Source: RFSX01 sp965248155
Lineage (GTDB): Bacteria > Bacteroidota > Bacteroidia > Chitinophagales > Saprospiraceae
DNA: 64,000 nt
Direction of reading: 5' to 3'
NCBI GenBank assembly: GCA_965248155.1
Contig: CBDFIO010000001.1
Coordinates: 558,001-622,000, forward strand
The notes below the pieces were generated by a model. It made no database searches, was not told the DNA's origin, and was given only the letters and a program-made list of their open reading frames with translations. Below are positions 56,164 to 64,000 of the stretch, piece after piece (the stretch's first letter is position 1; the number at the start of each line of letters is the position of its first letter). A program made the translations under genes and the position numbers.

Positions 56164-57423
56164 ATGCAACTAAATAACAGTCAACTAACTATAGGACCAC
56201 AATTTTCCATATTCTCGGTGATTGCAGTAGCCATGCTGCTTTCCTGTAATGCAAAATATGTTTTGCAGAATCATGATGGATTTCCTGACATAGAGGACAC
56301 TTTTTCGAAGGACATATCTTATCAAGAAAAAATGACTTATACGATAGACGGTGTAAGTGTAGATAATGAATTTAATGCTGCAAGATTAAATTATTTTGAA
56401 CAGATTAATGACTCGACATTTCGAGCGACAATTTCTCCAGAAAATTCTCCAATTAATTCAAGCCCATATTATTCATTTAGGATATCCTCAAGGCTTGAAA
56501 GATCAATCAATCTTGAACTTTTTTATGAAGGACATGACCATCGATATTGGCCAAAATTAAGTCGTGATGGTAATACGTGGGAATTGATTGACAGCAATCG
56601 ATTTGATACTTTAAAGGCGCCGAATATTGCTACTTTAAAATTAGACTTGGATTCAGAAAAACTTTATGTTTCCGGACAAGAGCTTTACGATTCAGAGAAA
56701 GTAAGGTCATGGGCACTTGAAACTGCTAAGTCCTTAAACACGCATTATTCAGTTGTCGGAAAAAGTAAGCTCGGCAGAGATATGTTGTTTTTGGATGTAT
56801 ATGAAGGGGATCGTAAAAACAAAGATGTGATTGTTGTTATGAGCAGACAACACCCTCCTGAAATTTCTGGCTACATGGCGATGGAAGCCTTTGTAGAACA
56901 AATATTAAACGACAACCCGCTTAGCAATGATTTTCGAAAAAAGTTTCGAGTTTTGGTTTATCCATTAATTAATCCTGATGGTGTTGATCTGGGTCATTGG
57001 AGGCATAATGCCGGTGGGATAGATCTCAACAGGGATTGGGCCTTATACAGACAAGAGGAACCACGAGTTATCGCTCAGCATATTGTAAACACGGTGGCAG
57101 AATTTAAAAATAATGTGGTCTTAGGTCTGGATTTTCATTCTACACAGGAAGACCTTTATTATACGCTTACTGATAATCTAAAATCAAATATTTATAATTT
57201 TAAAGATTATTGGCTTTATGGAATTGATCAAGCATTTCCTGAATATGAACCGGATGACAGACCATTTGATCTTAGTCAGCCAATAACCAAGGGGTGGTTT
57301 TATTTGCAATTCGGTGCTGAAGGAATTACTTATGAAATCGGTGATGAAACTCCAAGAGATTTTGTACGTGAAAAGGCTAGGGTAGCCGCTGAAGAAATGA
57401 TGAAATTATTAATCCTGAAGTAA
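56164..57423 (+). CDS. M14-family zinc carboxypeptidase
   Basis: A 419-residue lipoprotein-like protein (VIAVAMLLSCN). A beta-rich N-terminal part (about 40-185) precedes an M14 catalytic domain. Zinc ligands are in SRQHPPEISG (His, Glu) and GLDFHSTQED (His); HNAGGIDLNRDW gives the Asn-Arg carboxylate-binding pair, and the general-base Glu fits YEIGDETPRDF. It trims C-terminal residues of peptides or peptidoglycan stems. Monocistronic, and well separated from neighbours. Confidence 0.88.
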   Translation: MQLNNSQLTIGPQFSIFSVIAVAMLLSCNAKYVLQNHDGFPDIEDTFSKDISYQEKMTYTIDGVSVDNEFNAARLNYFEQINDSTFRATISPENSPINSSPYYSFRISSRLERSINLELFYEGHDHRYWPKLSRDGNTWELIDSNRFDTLKAPNIATLKLDLDSEKLYVSGQELYDSEKVRSWALETAKSLNTHYSVVGKSKLGRDMLFLDVYEGDRKNKDVIVVMSRQHPPEISGYMAMEAFVEQILNDNPLSNDFRKKFRVLVYPLINPDGVDLGHWRHNAGGIDLNRDWALYRQEEPRVIAQHIVNTVAEFKNNVVLGLDFHSTQEDLYYTLTDNLKSNIYNFKDYWLYGIDQAFPEYEPDDRPFDLSQPITKGWFYLQFGAEGITYEIGDETPRDFVREKARVAAEEMMKLLILK

Positions 57424-57602
57424 AAATCAATAGAGCATGTTCAATAGATTAAAACATTTAATTGTATATAAAGGGCAAAGGTGAATAGTTTATCTATTAC
57501 TTCCAATAGTTTGGGATATAGATCTAAGCTCAGTTCCGGATATATTTATTGGTCAATAGTGACTACCAACCAGTCTTTTTGTTTCGCTAAGCTTTTAATA
57601 CA

Positions 57603-57911
57603 TTAAAGTTCAAAAGCCGAACCAACAAGGTTGAGCTTACTTGCCTTTGGCGGAGATACCGGACCGCTTGCTTTTAGTCCCGAACGAAAGGTTTGAAAAG
57701 CTTCAAGATCATTTATTTTGCTTAATGTCTCGCCATCTTTACAAATGTTGATATGTACAAAAGTATTCGGATCATCTGCAAGGGTATAAGAAGAGTAGAG
57801 CATGCCATCTATGGGGTTGGCTTTTAAAGCATTCATTACATTTCTAATGTTGCTTTTGTTTTGTTCTAGATATTCCGGTTTGATTGTATATTGTACTTTA
57901 ACGGCTTCCAT
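57603..57911 (-). CDS. Small ferredoxin-like (monooxygenase-type fold) protein
   Basis: About 102 residues from the ATG at 57911, which follows the DUF4177 stop by one base; an upstream ATG at 57929 overlaps that gene. The segment VKVQYTIKPEYLEQNKSNIR, then MLYSSYTLADDPNTFVHINI, suggests a dimeric alpha/beta ferredoxin-like fold of the antibiotic-monooxygenase type. This is a fold-level guess; no active site is visible. Confidence 0.55.
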   Translation of the reverse strand: MEAVKVQYTIKPEYLEQNKSNIRNVMNALKANPIDGMLYSSYTLADDPNTFVHINICKDGETLSKINDLEAFQTFRSGLKASGPVSPPKASKLNLVGSAFEL

Positions 57912-57912
57912 A

Positions 57913-58101
57913 TTAGTATTTTTTTTCAAAAATTAATTCGATTCCTCTTTTTCCTTTTGGCAAATAATTGTGGGGAACTATCTGGATAAAACGCCATCCC
58001 TGTTCTCCATATTCATTAATGATGTTTAAGTAATCGGCTTTAGCTTTACCAGTCCACATATTCCATCCAACCGTTACAGCTTTGTATTCATATTTTTCCA
58101 T
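57913..58101 (-). CDS. DUF4177 small protein
   Basis: A 62-residue protein: KYEYKAVTVGW at the start, INEYGEQGWRFIQIVPHNYL in the middle and a charged end. The EYxxxxV...LNxxGxxGWxxV pattern is that of DUF4177. Unknown function. It is the first of two genes that are nearly contiguous. Confidence 0.75.
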   Translation of the reverse strand: MEKYEYKAVTVGWNMWTGKAKADYLNIINEYGEQGWRFIQIVPHNYLPKGKRGIELIFEKKY

Positions 58102-58272
58102 ATAACAAGTAATTAATATTATAGTTTAATTAATAGTTTAAAACTTCCAAAAATATAAATTGTATTGAAGAAGAGGAGCTACAATGTTAAATCATTGTAT
58201 AAGAATAAGAGGAAAAGGGAGTATAATGAAAGCTATGACGATAATACCTGATAAGAACTAGAAAGATATTTT

Positions 58273-58737
58273 CTACCAGGTATTGGCATTCAATTCATTA
58301 ATGGCTCTTAAGATATCCCGCCGACTTATCTGGCCAACCAACTTGCCATCATCATCCATGACTAAAAGTCTCTTGTAAGTTGATTGTAGAAAAATGTTAG
58401 CGGCATCTACAATACTATCATTATGTGAAATAGATTTCATCACCTGAGTCATGTAAGTGGCGATTGTATCATTAGCTACAGGGTAATTATAATACGCACT
58501 TCCAAAAAGTACATTGAGGCAATCTTTATCATCAATCATCCCAACAACTTCATTGTGCTCATTCAATACAGGTGCTCCTGTAATTCTGTTTTCAAGTAAG
58601 GAGATGATGACGTCTTCTATTTTGACATCTTCTTTGAATGTAATCAAATGTCTTGTCATAAAATCCGCAACTGATGCGGCATGTAATTGCCTGTCATTCT
58701 TAACTGTATCCGTAGATTTTTGTTGAAAATTTTTCAT
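58273..58737 (-). CDS. Two-CBS-domain protein
   Basis: About 154 residues from the ATG at 58737 (preferred over a TTG at 58776). It has two CBS domains: VADFMTRHLITFKEDVKIED with VVGMIDDKDCLNVLFGS, and IATYMTQVMKSISHNDSIVD with KLVGQISRRDILRAI. A CBS pair binds adenosyl ligands and usually senses energy state. Here it is free-standing, so the target is unknown. Confidence 0.85.
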   Translation of the reverse strand: MKNFQQKSTDTVKNDRQLHAASVADFMTRHLITFKEDVKIEDVIISLLENRITGAPVLNEHNEVVGMIDDKDCLNVLFGSAYYNYPVANDTIATYMTQVMKSISHNDSIVDAANIFLQSTYKRLLVMDDDGKLVGQISRRDILRAINELNANTW

Positions 58738-58846
58738 GTTTCCCGCTTTTCTATTGTCAAATATTTCTGTCCACAATATAAATCAAGAATTTATATTTTA
58801 AATATAATAGGACAAATATTCATTATTTCCAAAAAATGATTCTTCC

Positions 58847-59440
58847 TTAGGTCGGTTCTTTAGAATCTGTTTCTTCAGTTTGTGGAGCTTCTTCTTCCTT
58901 TCCATCCTCTTTCACTTCTTCTTTCACTTCTTCTTTTCCTTCTTCTGTTTCAGCTTCTACAACAGGTTCAACTATTACTTTTTCTTTAAAGTTTTGGACT
59001 TGAACGGCATTTTGGCCTTTAGGTCCCATTTCTACTTCAAAATTGACCTTTTGCCCTTCTTTTACATCTTCGAGCGTGTTATTAACGTGGAAAAAGATGC
59101 TGTCTTTAGTCATAGCATCTATGATAAAGCCATAACCTTTATCATGATTCATAAACTTAACTGTTCCGGTACGGACAGTCTCAATAGGCTCATCAATTTT
59201 AGGAGGTACTCCTAAAACAATATCTTCTGCTTTAATAACTGTTTTTTTGGTAGGATCCGGTGGGGTAGAAGTAATATTTCCAAATTCATCGATATAGGAC
59301 AATTGTTCTTCAAAGGATTTTTTCGTCGAATTGGCTTTTTCTAATTTTCGTTGTTCTCGACGATCTGCTTTGTCTTGTTTCTTTTTTCTTCTTTTTTTAT
59401 CTCTTTCTTTTTTGTTGAATGATTGCTGAGATTTTGCCAT
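58847..59440 (-). CDS. Cold-shock-domain protein with long charged extensions
   Basis: A 197-residue protein with a basic N-terminus (KKERDKKRRKKKQDKADRRE), a central cold-shock domain (about 86-150; RTGTVKFMNHDKGYGFI with RNP1, then SIFFHVNNTL with RNP2) and a strongly acidic C-terminal tail made of EEVKEEVKEDGKEEE-type repeats. It probably binds RNA or single-stranded DNA. The tails exceed the 70-residue single-domain cold-shock proteins. A 252-bp spacer separates it from the divergent TPR gene. Confidence 0.88.
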   Translation of the reverse strand: MAKSQQSFNKKERDKKRRKKKQDKADRREQRKLEKANSTKKSFEEQLSYIDEFGNITSTPPDPTKKTVIKAEDIVLGVPPKIDEPIETVRTGTVKFMNHDKGYGFIIDAMTKDSIFFHVNNTLEDVKEGQKVNFEVEMGPKGQNAVQVQNFKEKVIVEPVVEAETEEGKEEVKEEVKEDGKEEEAPQTEETDSKEPT

Positions 59441-59692
59441 AGATTATTTTTAGTCATTAAAATGTTCACCGTTTGAAGTCGAGCTTTTGGTAAACAAATA
59501 ATTGTTCATCTACTTTCAGCTATATATTCAATTTGGAAATGCAAATTTACTTAAATTAAATTGGACTTGTAATAGGCCTAATAAATAAGCATATATCTGA
59601 TTAGAAAATGGAAATTGCTATCATTCGTATTGAATATAATTCGTAATTTTCTATCCCGTAATTGAATTGTTAATAGACAAAATAATTGATCG

Positions 59693-60195
59693 ATGCCAGA
59701 ATTCAAACTTGTTTCCAAAGACTCGATACCTCAAGCCTTATATCGGGCTAAACATTACAGGTTACTTAACGAACCCTGGCAAGCTGAAAGTATCTGCAAG
59801 GATATATTAAGAGTAGAACCCACTCATCAATTGGCATTGGTTAATCTGATTCTTGCGATAACGGATCAATTTACTCAAAAGAATACCTCATCCAGCAGTG
59901 AAGCGAAGGAGTTATGTCAGCGGCTGGAAAGCGATTATGAAAAAAATATTACCGGGCTATGATCTCGGAACGCCTGGGCAAAGCAGCCTTGAAAAGAAAA
60001 GTTCCTCGGGCGAAATATATTGCTTTTGAGCATTACAGCTATGCCTTGGAATTGTATGATGAAGCCGAAAAAATTCATCCGCATGATAATCAAGATGCTA
60101 TCTTAAGATGGAATGCATGTCTACGGACAATGCAACAATTCAAACTTGAAGCGGCTCCTCAAGATGACAGTATACAACCGTTTTTAGACGTTTAA
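59693..60195 (+). pseudogene. TPR-like protein, frameshifted in an A run
   Basis: The first frame (59693-59962) gives 89 residues with a TPR-like unit (ALYRAKHYRLLNEPWQAESI, CKDILRVEPTHQLALVNLIL). The second (59959-60195) gives KYYRAMISERLGKAALKRKV, then ALELYDEAEKIHPHDNQDAI and ILRWNACLRTM. They join at the run of seven A at 59940-59946; eight A would make one frame of about 166 residues. Either a sequencing miscount, slippage or a true lesion. It converges on sdhB with a 4-bp overlap. Confidence 0.7.
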
Positions 60196-60962
60196 GAAAT
60201 AGGGGGTAATTTCTTTTTTCCTTTTCCAAACAACTTACGAAATAGAATAGTTATCGGATCATAATATCGATCTACAACCCTTTCTTTGATCGGAATAATT
60301 CCATTGTCTGTAATACTGATATGTTCTGGACAAACATCAGTGCAACATCTCGTGATATTACACATGCCTGATCCATATTCATTCTTTAATTCCGGTATTC
60401 GATCTTCAACATCCAGTGGATGCATTTCAAGACTTGCAACTCGAATCATAAATCTTGGTCCGATAAATTCTTCTTTTTTGCCATGGTCACGAAGAATATG
60501 ACAAACATTCTGGCAGAGATAACATTCTATACATTTTCTAAATTCCTGAACCCGGTCAACATCCTTTTGATACATGATATATCCTTTCTCCGTTTTTGAT
60601 TCCGGAGCTAGATTGACGGGATTGATTCTTTTATTTTGTTCGTAATTCCAGGAAACATCAGGCACCAGATCTTTGATAATTGGAAATGTTTTCAGAGGAG
60701 TAATTGTAATTGTCTCATCCGGCTGATATTCATTCATTCTCGTCATACAGGACAACTTAGGTTTCCCATTGATTTCCATGCTGCAGGAACCACATTTACC
60801 TGCTTTACAATTCCATCGGACGGCCATATCATTAGCTTGTTCCGCCTGAATTTTGTGAATAACATCAAGAACTACCATTCCTTCCTGAACCTCAGTTTCG
60901 TAACTGACAAATTCGCCTCTGTCATTATCCCCTCTGTAAATTTCAAATTTTCTAGTGGCCAT
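60192..60962 (-). CDS. sdhB: Succinate dehydrogenase/fumarate reductase iron-sulfur subunit
   Basis: A 256-residue SdhB/FrdB subunit. The [2Fe-2S] ligands are in CKAGKCGSCSMEINGKPKLS, and the [4Fe-4S]/[3Fe-4S] ligands in CIECYLCQNVCHIL and CNITRCCTDVCPEHI. It passes electrons from the flavin in SdhA to the membrane quinone. It is the third gene of sdhCAB, 19 bp downstream of sdhA. Intact. Confidence 0.95.
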   Translation of the reverse strand: MATRKFEIYRGDNDRGEFVSYETEVQEGMVVLDVIHKIQAEQANDMAVRWNCKAGKCGSCSMEINGKPKLSCMTRMNEYQPDETITITPLKTFPIIKDLVPDVSWNYEQNKRINPVNLAPESKTEKGYIMYQKDVDRVQEFRKCIECYLCQNVCHILRDHGKKEEFIGPRFMIRVASLEMHPLDVEDRIPELKNEYGSGMCNITRCCTDVCPEHISITDNGIIPIKERVVDRYYDPITILFRKLFGKGKKKLPPIS

Positions 60963-60981
60963 AATTTATTTCTTAAGTTCT

Positions 60982-62829
60982 TTAGCTGTTTCTTTCTTCT
61001 ACAATCTCTTGCTCCAGGTTTTCAATTGTTGATTTGGCAATTCTTTCCAATTCCTGATCCGGAGCGGGACGTTCATATTTAACAAGTCTCATATTTCCAT
61101 CTTCTCCTTTTCGACTGATGATATTATACTTGAACCATTCATCTTGTTCACCAGGAAAATCGGCTCGTGTATGTGCGCCCCGGCTTTCTTCCCGCATTAA
61201 AGCGGCCCTTGCAACTGCCTCTGCAGTAATAAGTAAGTTTCTCATGCCAAGTGCTTCATGCCAAGCCGGATTAAATTGGCTAGCACCTTTGGCTTTAACG
61301 GTTTTGTATTCTTCTTTTAGCTGTTCCAGTTCATTGATACCTTCTTCAAGATTGGTTTTGGATCTTATAATCCCAACTTTGGCTTGCATGTTATTTTCCA
61401 ATCTTTCATGAAGCAAATATGGATTGGCTCCAGATTCACGATTTAAAATACTGGTCGCATTTCGTATTATTCTTGTCACCTGTTCTTCATCGATAGGGGA
61501 GTGATGCCTGGTTGATGCATATTCTGATGCATTTTTACCAGAGAGATATCCGAATACCAAAAGATCTGATAGAGAATTTCCACCTAACCTGTTAGCTCCG
61601 TGCAGTCCTGCAGCACATTCTCCACATGCAAAGAGACCCATGATCGAACTCATCGTCGTTTCAGCGTCTACCTTGATTCCTCCCATGAAATAGTGGCAAG
61701 TTGGTCCGACCTCCATAGGTTCTTTCGTAATATCCAATTCAGCCAATACCTTAAACTGATGATACATAGAAGGTAGTTTTTTCTTGATGTCTTCAGCAGA
61801 TCGCTGGGTAGCAATATTAAGATATGCTCCGCCGTGCTTTGACCCTCTACCGGCTTTTACTTCATCATTGATAGCACGAGCAACAACGTCTCTTGTTAAT
61901 AATTCCGGAGGGCGACGCGCATTAAGATCTCCAGCCAACCATCGCGCAGCTTCTTCTTGTGTATCTGCAGTTTCAGATTTGAACCGATCAGGTATATAAT
62001 TAAACATGAACCGTGTGCCTTCACTGTTTAATAAGATTCCTCCTTCACCTCTTACACTTTCTGTAACCAAAGTACCTTTTACTGACATCGGCCACACCAT
62101 ACCTGTTGGGTGGAATTGATTAAATTCCAAATCCATAAGATCAGCTCCAGCTTCATAGGCCATTGCATACCCGTCTCCAGTATATTCCCATGAGTTAGAA
62201 GTTACTTCCCATGCTTTTCCTCCTCCACCGGTTGCGAAGATGATGGACTTGGTTTTAAATATTGTAAACGCACCTGTTTCTCTCCACATGCATACAATTC
62301 CTGAAACTTCTCCCCGTTCATTTTTTATCAGGTCAAGTGCTGTACATTCCATGTAAGCCTGAATGCCTTGGTGAATACCATGATCTTGAAGCGTGCGAAT
62401 CATTTCCAAACCAGTTCGATCTCCTACATGTGCCAATCTCGGATATCTGTGTCCTCCAAAATTTCTTTGATTGATGAGTCCTTGTTTGGTTCGATCAAAA
62501 ACAGCTCCCCATTCCTCTAGCAATCTAACTCTTTCAGGTGCAAGCTTGGCATGAAGTTCTGCCATCCGCCATGCATTCAAAAACTTGCCTCCTCTCATTG
62601 TATCTCGAAAATGTACCTTCCAGTGATCACGCTCATCGACATTAGCCAATGCTGCTGCCATTCCCCCTTCCGCCATAACGGTATGAGCTTTTCCTAACAA
62701 GGACTTCATCACAATTCCCGTACTCATACCACGAGATGATGCCTCGATTGCCGCACTTAAGCCTGCTCCTCCTGCTCCCACAATTAGGACATCATGTTCG
62801 ATGGTTTTTATTTCTGATATATCTAACAT
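60982..62829 (-). CDS. sdhA: Succinate dehydrogenase/fumarate reductase flavoprotein subunit
   Basis: 615 residues from the ATG at 62829 (preferred over that at 62856, which would overlap sdhC). FAD-binding motif DVLIVGAGGAGLSAAIEA, the HTVMAEGGMAAAL region with the covalent FAD His candidate, FHPTGMVWP, the catalytic segment RGEGGILLNSEG, HYFMGGIKV and GANRLGGNSLSDLLVFG. It oxidises succinate to fumarate in the TCA cycle. It is the middle gene of sdhCAB. Confidence 0.95.
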   Translation of the reverse strand: MLDISEIKTIEHDVLIVGAGGAGLSAAIEASSRGMSTGIVMKSLLGKAHTVMAEGGMAAALANVDERDHWKVHFRDTMRGGKFLNAWRMAELHAKLAPERVRLLEEWGAVFDRTKQGLINQRNFGGHRYPRLAHVGDRTGLEMIRTLQDHGIHQGIQAYMECTALDLIKNERGEVSGIVCMWRETGAFTIFKTKSIIFATGGGGKAWEVTSNSWEYTGDGYAMAYEAGADLMDLEFNQFHPTGMVWPMSVKGTLVTESVRGEGGILLNSEGTRFMFNYIPDRFKSETADTQEEAARWLAGDLNARRPPELLTRDVVARAINDEVKAGRGSKHGGAYLNIATQRSAEDIKKKLPSMYHQFKVLAELDITKEPMEVGPTCHYFMGGIKVDAETTMSSIMGLFACGECAAGLHGANRLGGNSLSDLLVFGYLSGKNASEYASTRHHSPIDEEQVTRIIRNATSILNRESGANPYLLHERLENNMQAKVGIIRSKTNLEEGINELEQLKEEYKTVKAKGASQFNPAWHEALGMRNLLITAEAVARAALMREESRGAHTRADFPGEQDEWFKYNIISRKGEDGNMRLVKYERPAPDQELERIAKSTIENLEQEIVEERNS

Positions 62830-62843
62830 AGTTTTTCTTTCTT

Positions 62844-63701
62844 TTAAATACCCCAAGTATTAAGATCCGTAATGTATCCCATGGAAACCATCCTTATATA
62901 AAAATCTGCTACCATTATCCATATTAGACTGAGCCATGCAAATTTTTCATGCCGTTGGTTGAGCCAGCCCAATAGTTTACCATTTTCATGAGCAACATTT
63001 CCAACCATTCCACAAGAATAGCAATCAAATTGTCCGGTAAACAAATGTCGGATAGAATGGCATCCCAATGTGTAACATCCCAATAATATAGGGTTACCCA
63101 ATATTAATATTGTTCCTATCCCTATACCTAATTCACCACCCTGGTAAAATGCCAGATAAGCATCGTAAAAGAATACGAAAATATATATTAATGCAAAATA
63201 CATGGTGTATCTGTGCAGGTTCTGAATTCTCATTAAACCTGTTTCTCCTTTGTATCCTGATTTTCCTTTTCTTGGAAGAGCACCTACAGCACAGGCTGGG
63301 GGCGTTCCTGTGAAAGCACGGTAATAGGCCTTTCTGTAATAGTAACATGTAAATCTAAAAATGCCGGGCACTGCCAGAATTAAAAGTGAAGGTGAAGGAG
63401 GAATCCATTTGGGCCACCACGAGGGCCAATGTCCAAGTATGGAGTGACTCATGGGTGCTGCACCATCAACGCCTTCTTTTATAAAAAGAAGAGGAGAATA
63501 AAAAGGAGCCAGGTATCCACCGAAGCCTTCTTGTCCTGCACTATACCAATAAAAGTCAGCTTGCCATGCCGACCAAAATCCATAAATAAGGAAACTTGTT
63601 AGTCCGAAAAGTACAATGCCTGGATAAATCCACCATTTGTCTTTTCGTAAAGTTTGCCCTAATCCTTGTGCATTAATAGCTGTAGAGGCCTCTGTAGACA
63701 T
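62844..63701 (-). CDS. sdhC: Succinate dehydrogenase cytochrome b subunit (long type)
   Basis: A 285-residue membrane anchor with about five membrane segments (around 26-44, 105-120, 165-185, 195-215 and 255-275). Candidate heme His residues are in HRYTMYFALIY and LGCHSIRHLF; a CYSCG motif lies near 228. It is a single fused anchor instead of the short SdhC plus SdhD pair, like the actinobacterial Sdh1 and other Bacteroidota forms. It leads sdhCAB; about 125 bp upstream separates it from the RluA-like gene. Confidence 0.87.
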   Translation of the reverse strand: MSTEASTAINAQGLGQTLRKDKWWIYPGIVLFGLTSFLIYGFWSAWQADFYWYSAGQEGFGGYLAPFYSPLLFIKEGVDGAAPMSHSILGHWPSWWPKWIPPSPSLLILAVPGIFRFTCYYYRKAYYRAFTGTPPACAVGALPRKGKSGYKGETGLMRIQNLHRYTMYFALIYIFVFFYDAYLAFYQGGELGIGIGTILILGNPILLGCYTLGCHSIRHLFTGQFDCYSCGMVGNVAHENGKLLGWLNQRHEKFAWLSLIWIMVADFYIRMVSMGYITDLNTWGI

Positions 63702-63826
63702 ACTGTGTGTTTTGTTTGTTTTTTGTTCCCAGGATAACCGTGGTTATAAGCCTGTAAATTAGTGAAATAGTTAATGTTCTTTTAATTTTTAGTGCGCTAT
63801 TTATTTTCACTTGCCAAAGAATTAGA

Positions 63827-64000
63827 TCACTCTTCTTCCGGAAATATCTTGAGAAACTTTATTGGCAACGGGCATTCAATTTGTAGTTCTTCTTCATTAA
63901 CAGGATGTACAAATTCGAGTTTTGAAGAATGCAAATAAAGGCCTCTTCCAATTAGAATAAGTCCTTCAAGTCCATATTGTTTGTCGCCCAATATAGGGTT
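63827..64000 (-). CDS. RluA-type pseudouridine synthase, C-terminal part
   Basis: The last 57 codons of a gene extending beyond the right edge. The minus strand reads NPILGDKQYG, then RGLYLHSSKLEFVHPVNEEE, typical of the C-terminal strands of RluA-family pseudouridine synthases (GDxxYG and LHA/S segments). It would modify uridines in rRNA or tRNA. The catalytic Asp region is outside the window. Confidence 0.8.
   Translation of the reverse strand, partial: NPILGDKQYGLEGLILIGRGLYLHSSKLEFVHPVNEEELQIECPLPIKFLKIFPEEE

Overview
The window looks like chromosome of an AT-rich member of the Bacteroidota, perhaps a Saprospiria-like or Cytophagia-like marine or soil bacterium. The main evidence is two proteins with C-terminal type IX secretion (T9SS) sorting domains, a gliding-motility-type C-terminal domain, many short lipoproteins with weak ribosome binding sites, and a three-subunit succinate dehydrogenase with a long cytochrome b. 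No tRNA, rRNA, CRISPR array or prophage was seen. The placement below phylum is a guess.

Layout. (1) 1-1.8 kb: a cystathionine gamma-synthase/lyase gene read leftward under a SAM-I riboswitch with an intrinsic terminator. An 825-bp IS1-family element sits inside the gene with a perfect 9-bp target duplication, and removing it restores the frame exactly. (2) 1.9-9.3 kb: small accessory genes (NTF2-like lipoprotein, PH-domain protein, broken hydrolase, DUF2059, Vat-like acetyltransferase, PhyH oxygenase, AraC regulator, CPBP protease, DUF1761). (3) 9.3-21.8 kb: an insertion-sequence island. Three near-identical 1.46-kb IS3-family copies (A 10528-11992, B 15662-18349, C 19979-21442) lie in the same orientation, and copy B carries a second IS3-family element. 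No copy has a target duplication, and five genes are cut at IS ends: a di-heme peroxidase, an IS1595 transposase, an alginate lyase, a gliding-type surface protein and a GH32 glycosidase. (4) 21.8-33.6 kb: sugar kinase and sugar porter, adenylate cyclase, isomerase-like protein, macro-domain protein, OmpA-like lipoprotein, glycerate kinase and small genes. (5) 33.7-49.6 kb: surface and secreted proteins (C1q-like, Calx-beta/T9SS, M43 protease with 25-residue repeats, a sortilin-like propeller), a flotillin/NfeD pair, a VWA protein and an S9 peptidase. (6) 49.7-55.8 kb: a leftward gluconate operon whose first gene is a fused gluconokinase/6-phosphogluconate dehydrogenase, followed by a GntP permease, a TPR lipoprotein, an aldo/keto reductase, a VOC protein and a redoxin. 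(7) 56-64 kb: M14 carboxypeptidase, small genes, CBS protein, cold-shock-domain protein, sdhCAB, and the end of an RluA-type pseudouridine synthase.

The most unusual overall feature is gene decay. Besides the IS damage, at least eleven genes carry in-frame stops, frameshifts or a lost start, where the missing part of the protein can be read just beyond the lesion. All three stop codons occur, so this is not a recoded genetic code. Core metabolic genes (sdhCAB, gluconate genes, glycerate kinase) are intact. The pattern fits decay of dispensable genes in an IS-active genome. Homopolymer sequencing errors and repeat-induced assembly joins remain real alternatives for part of it.
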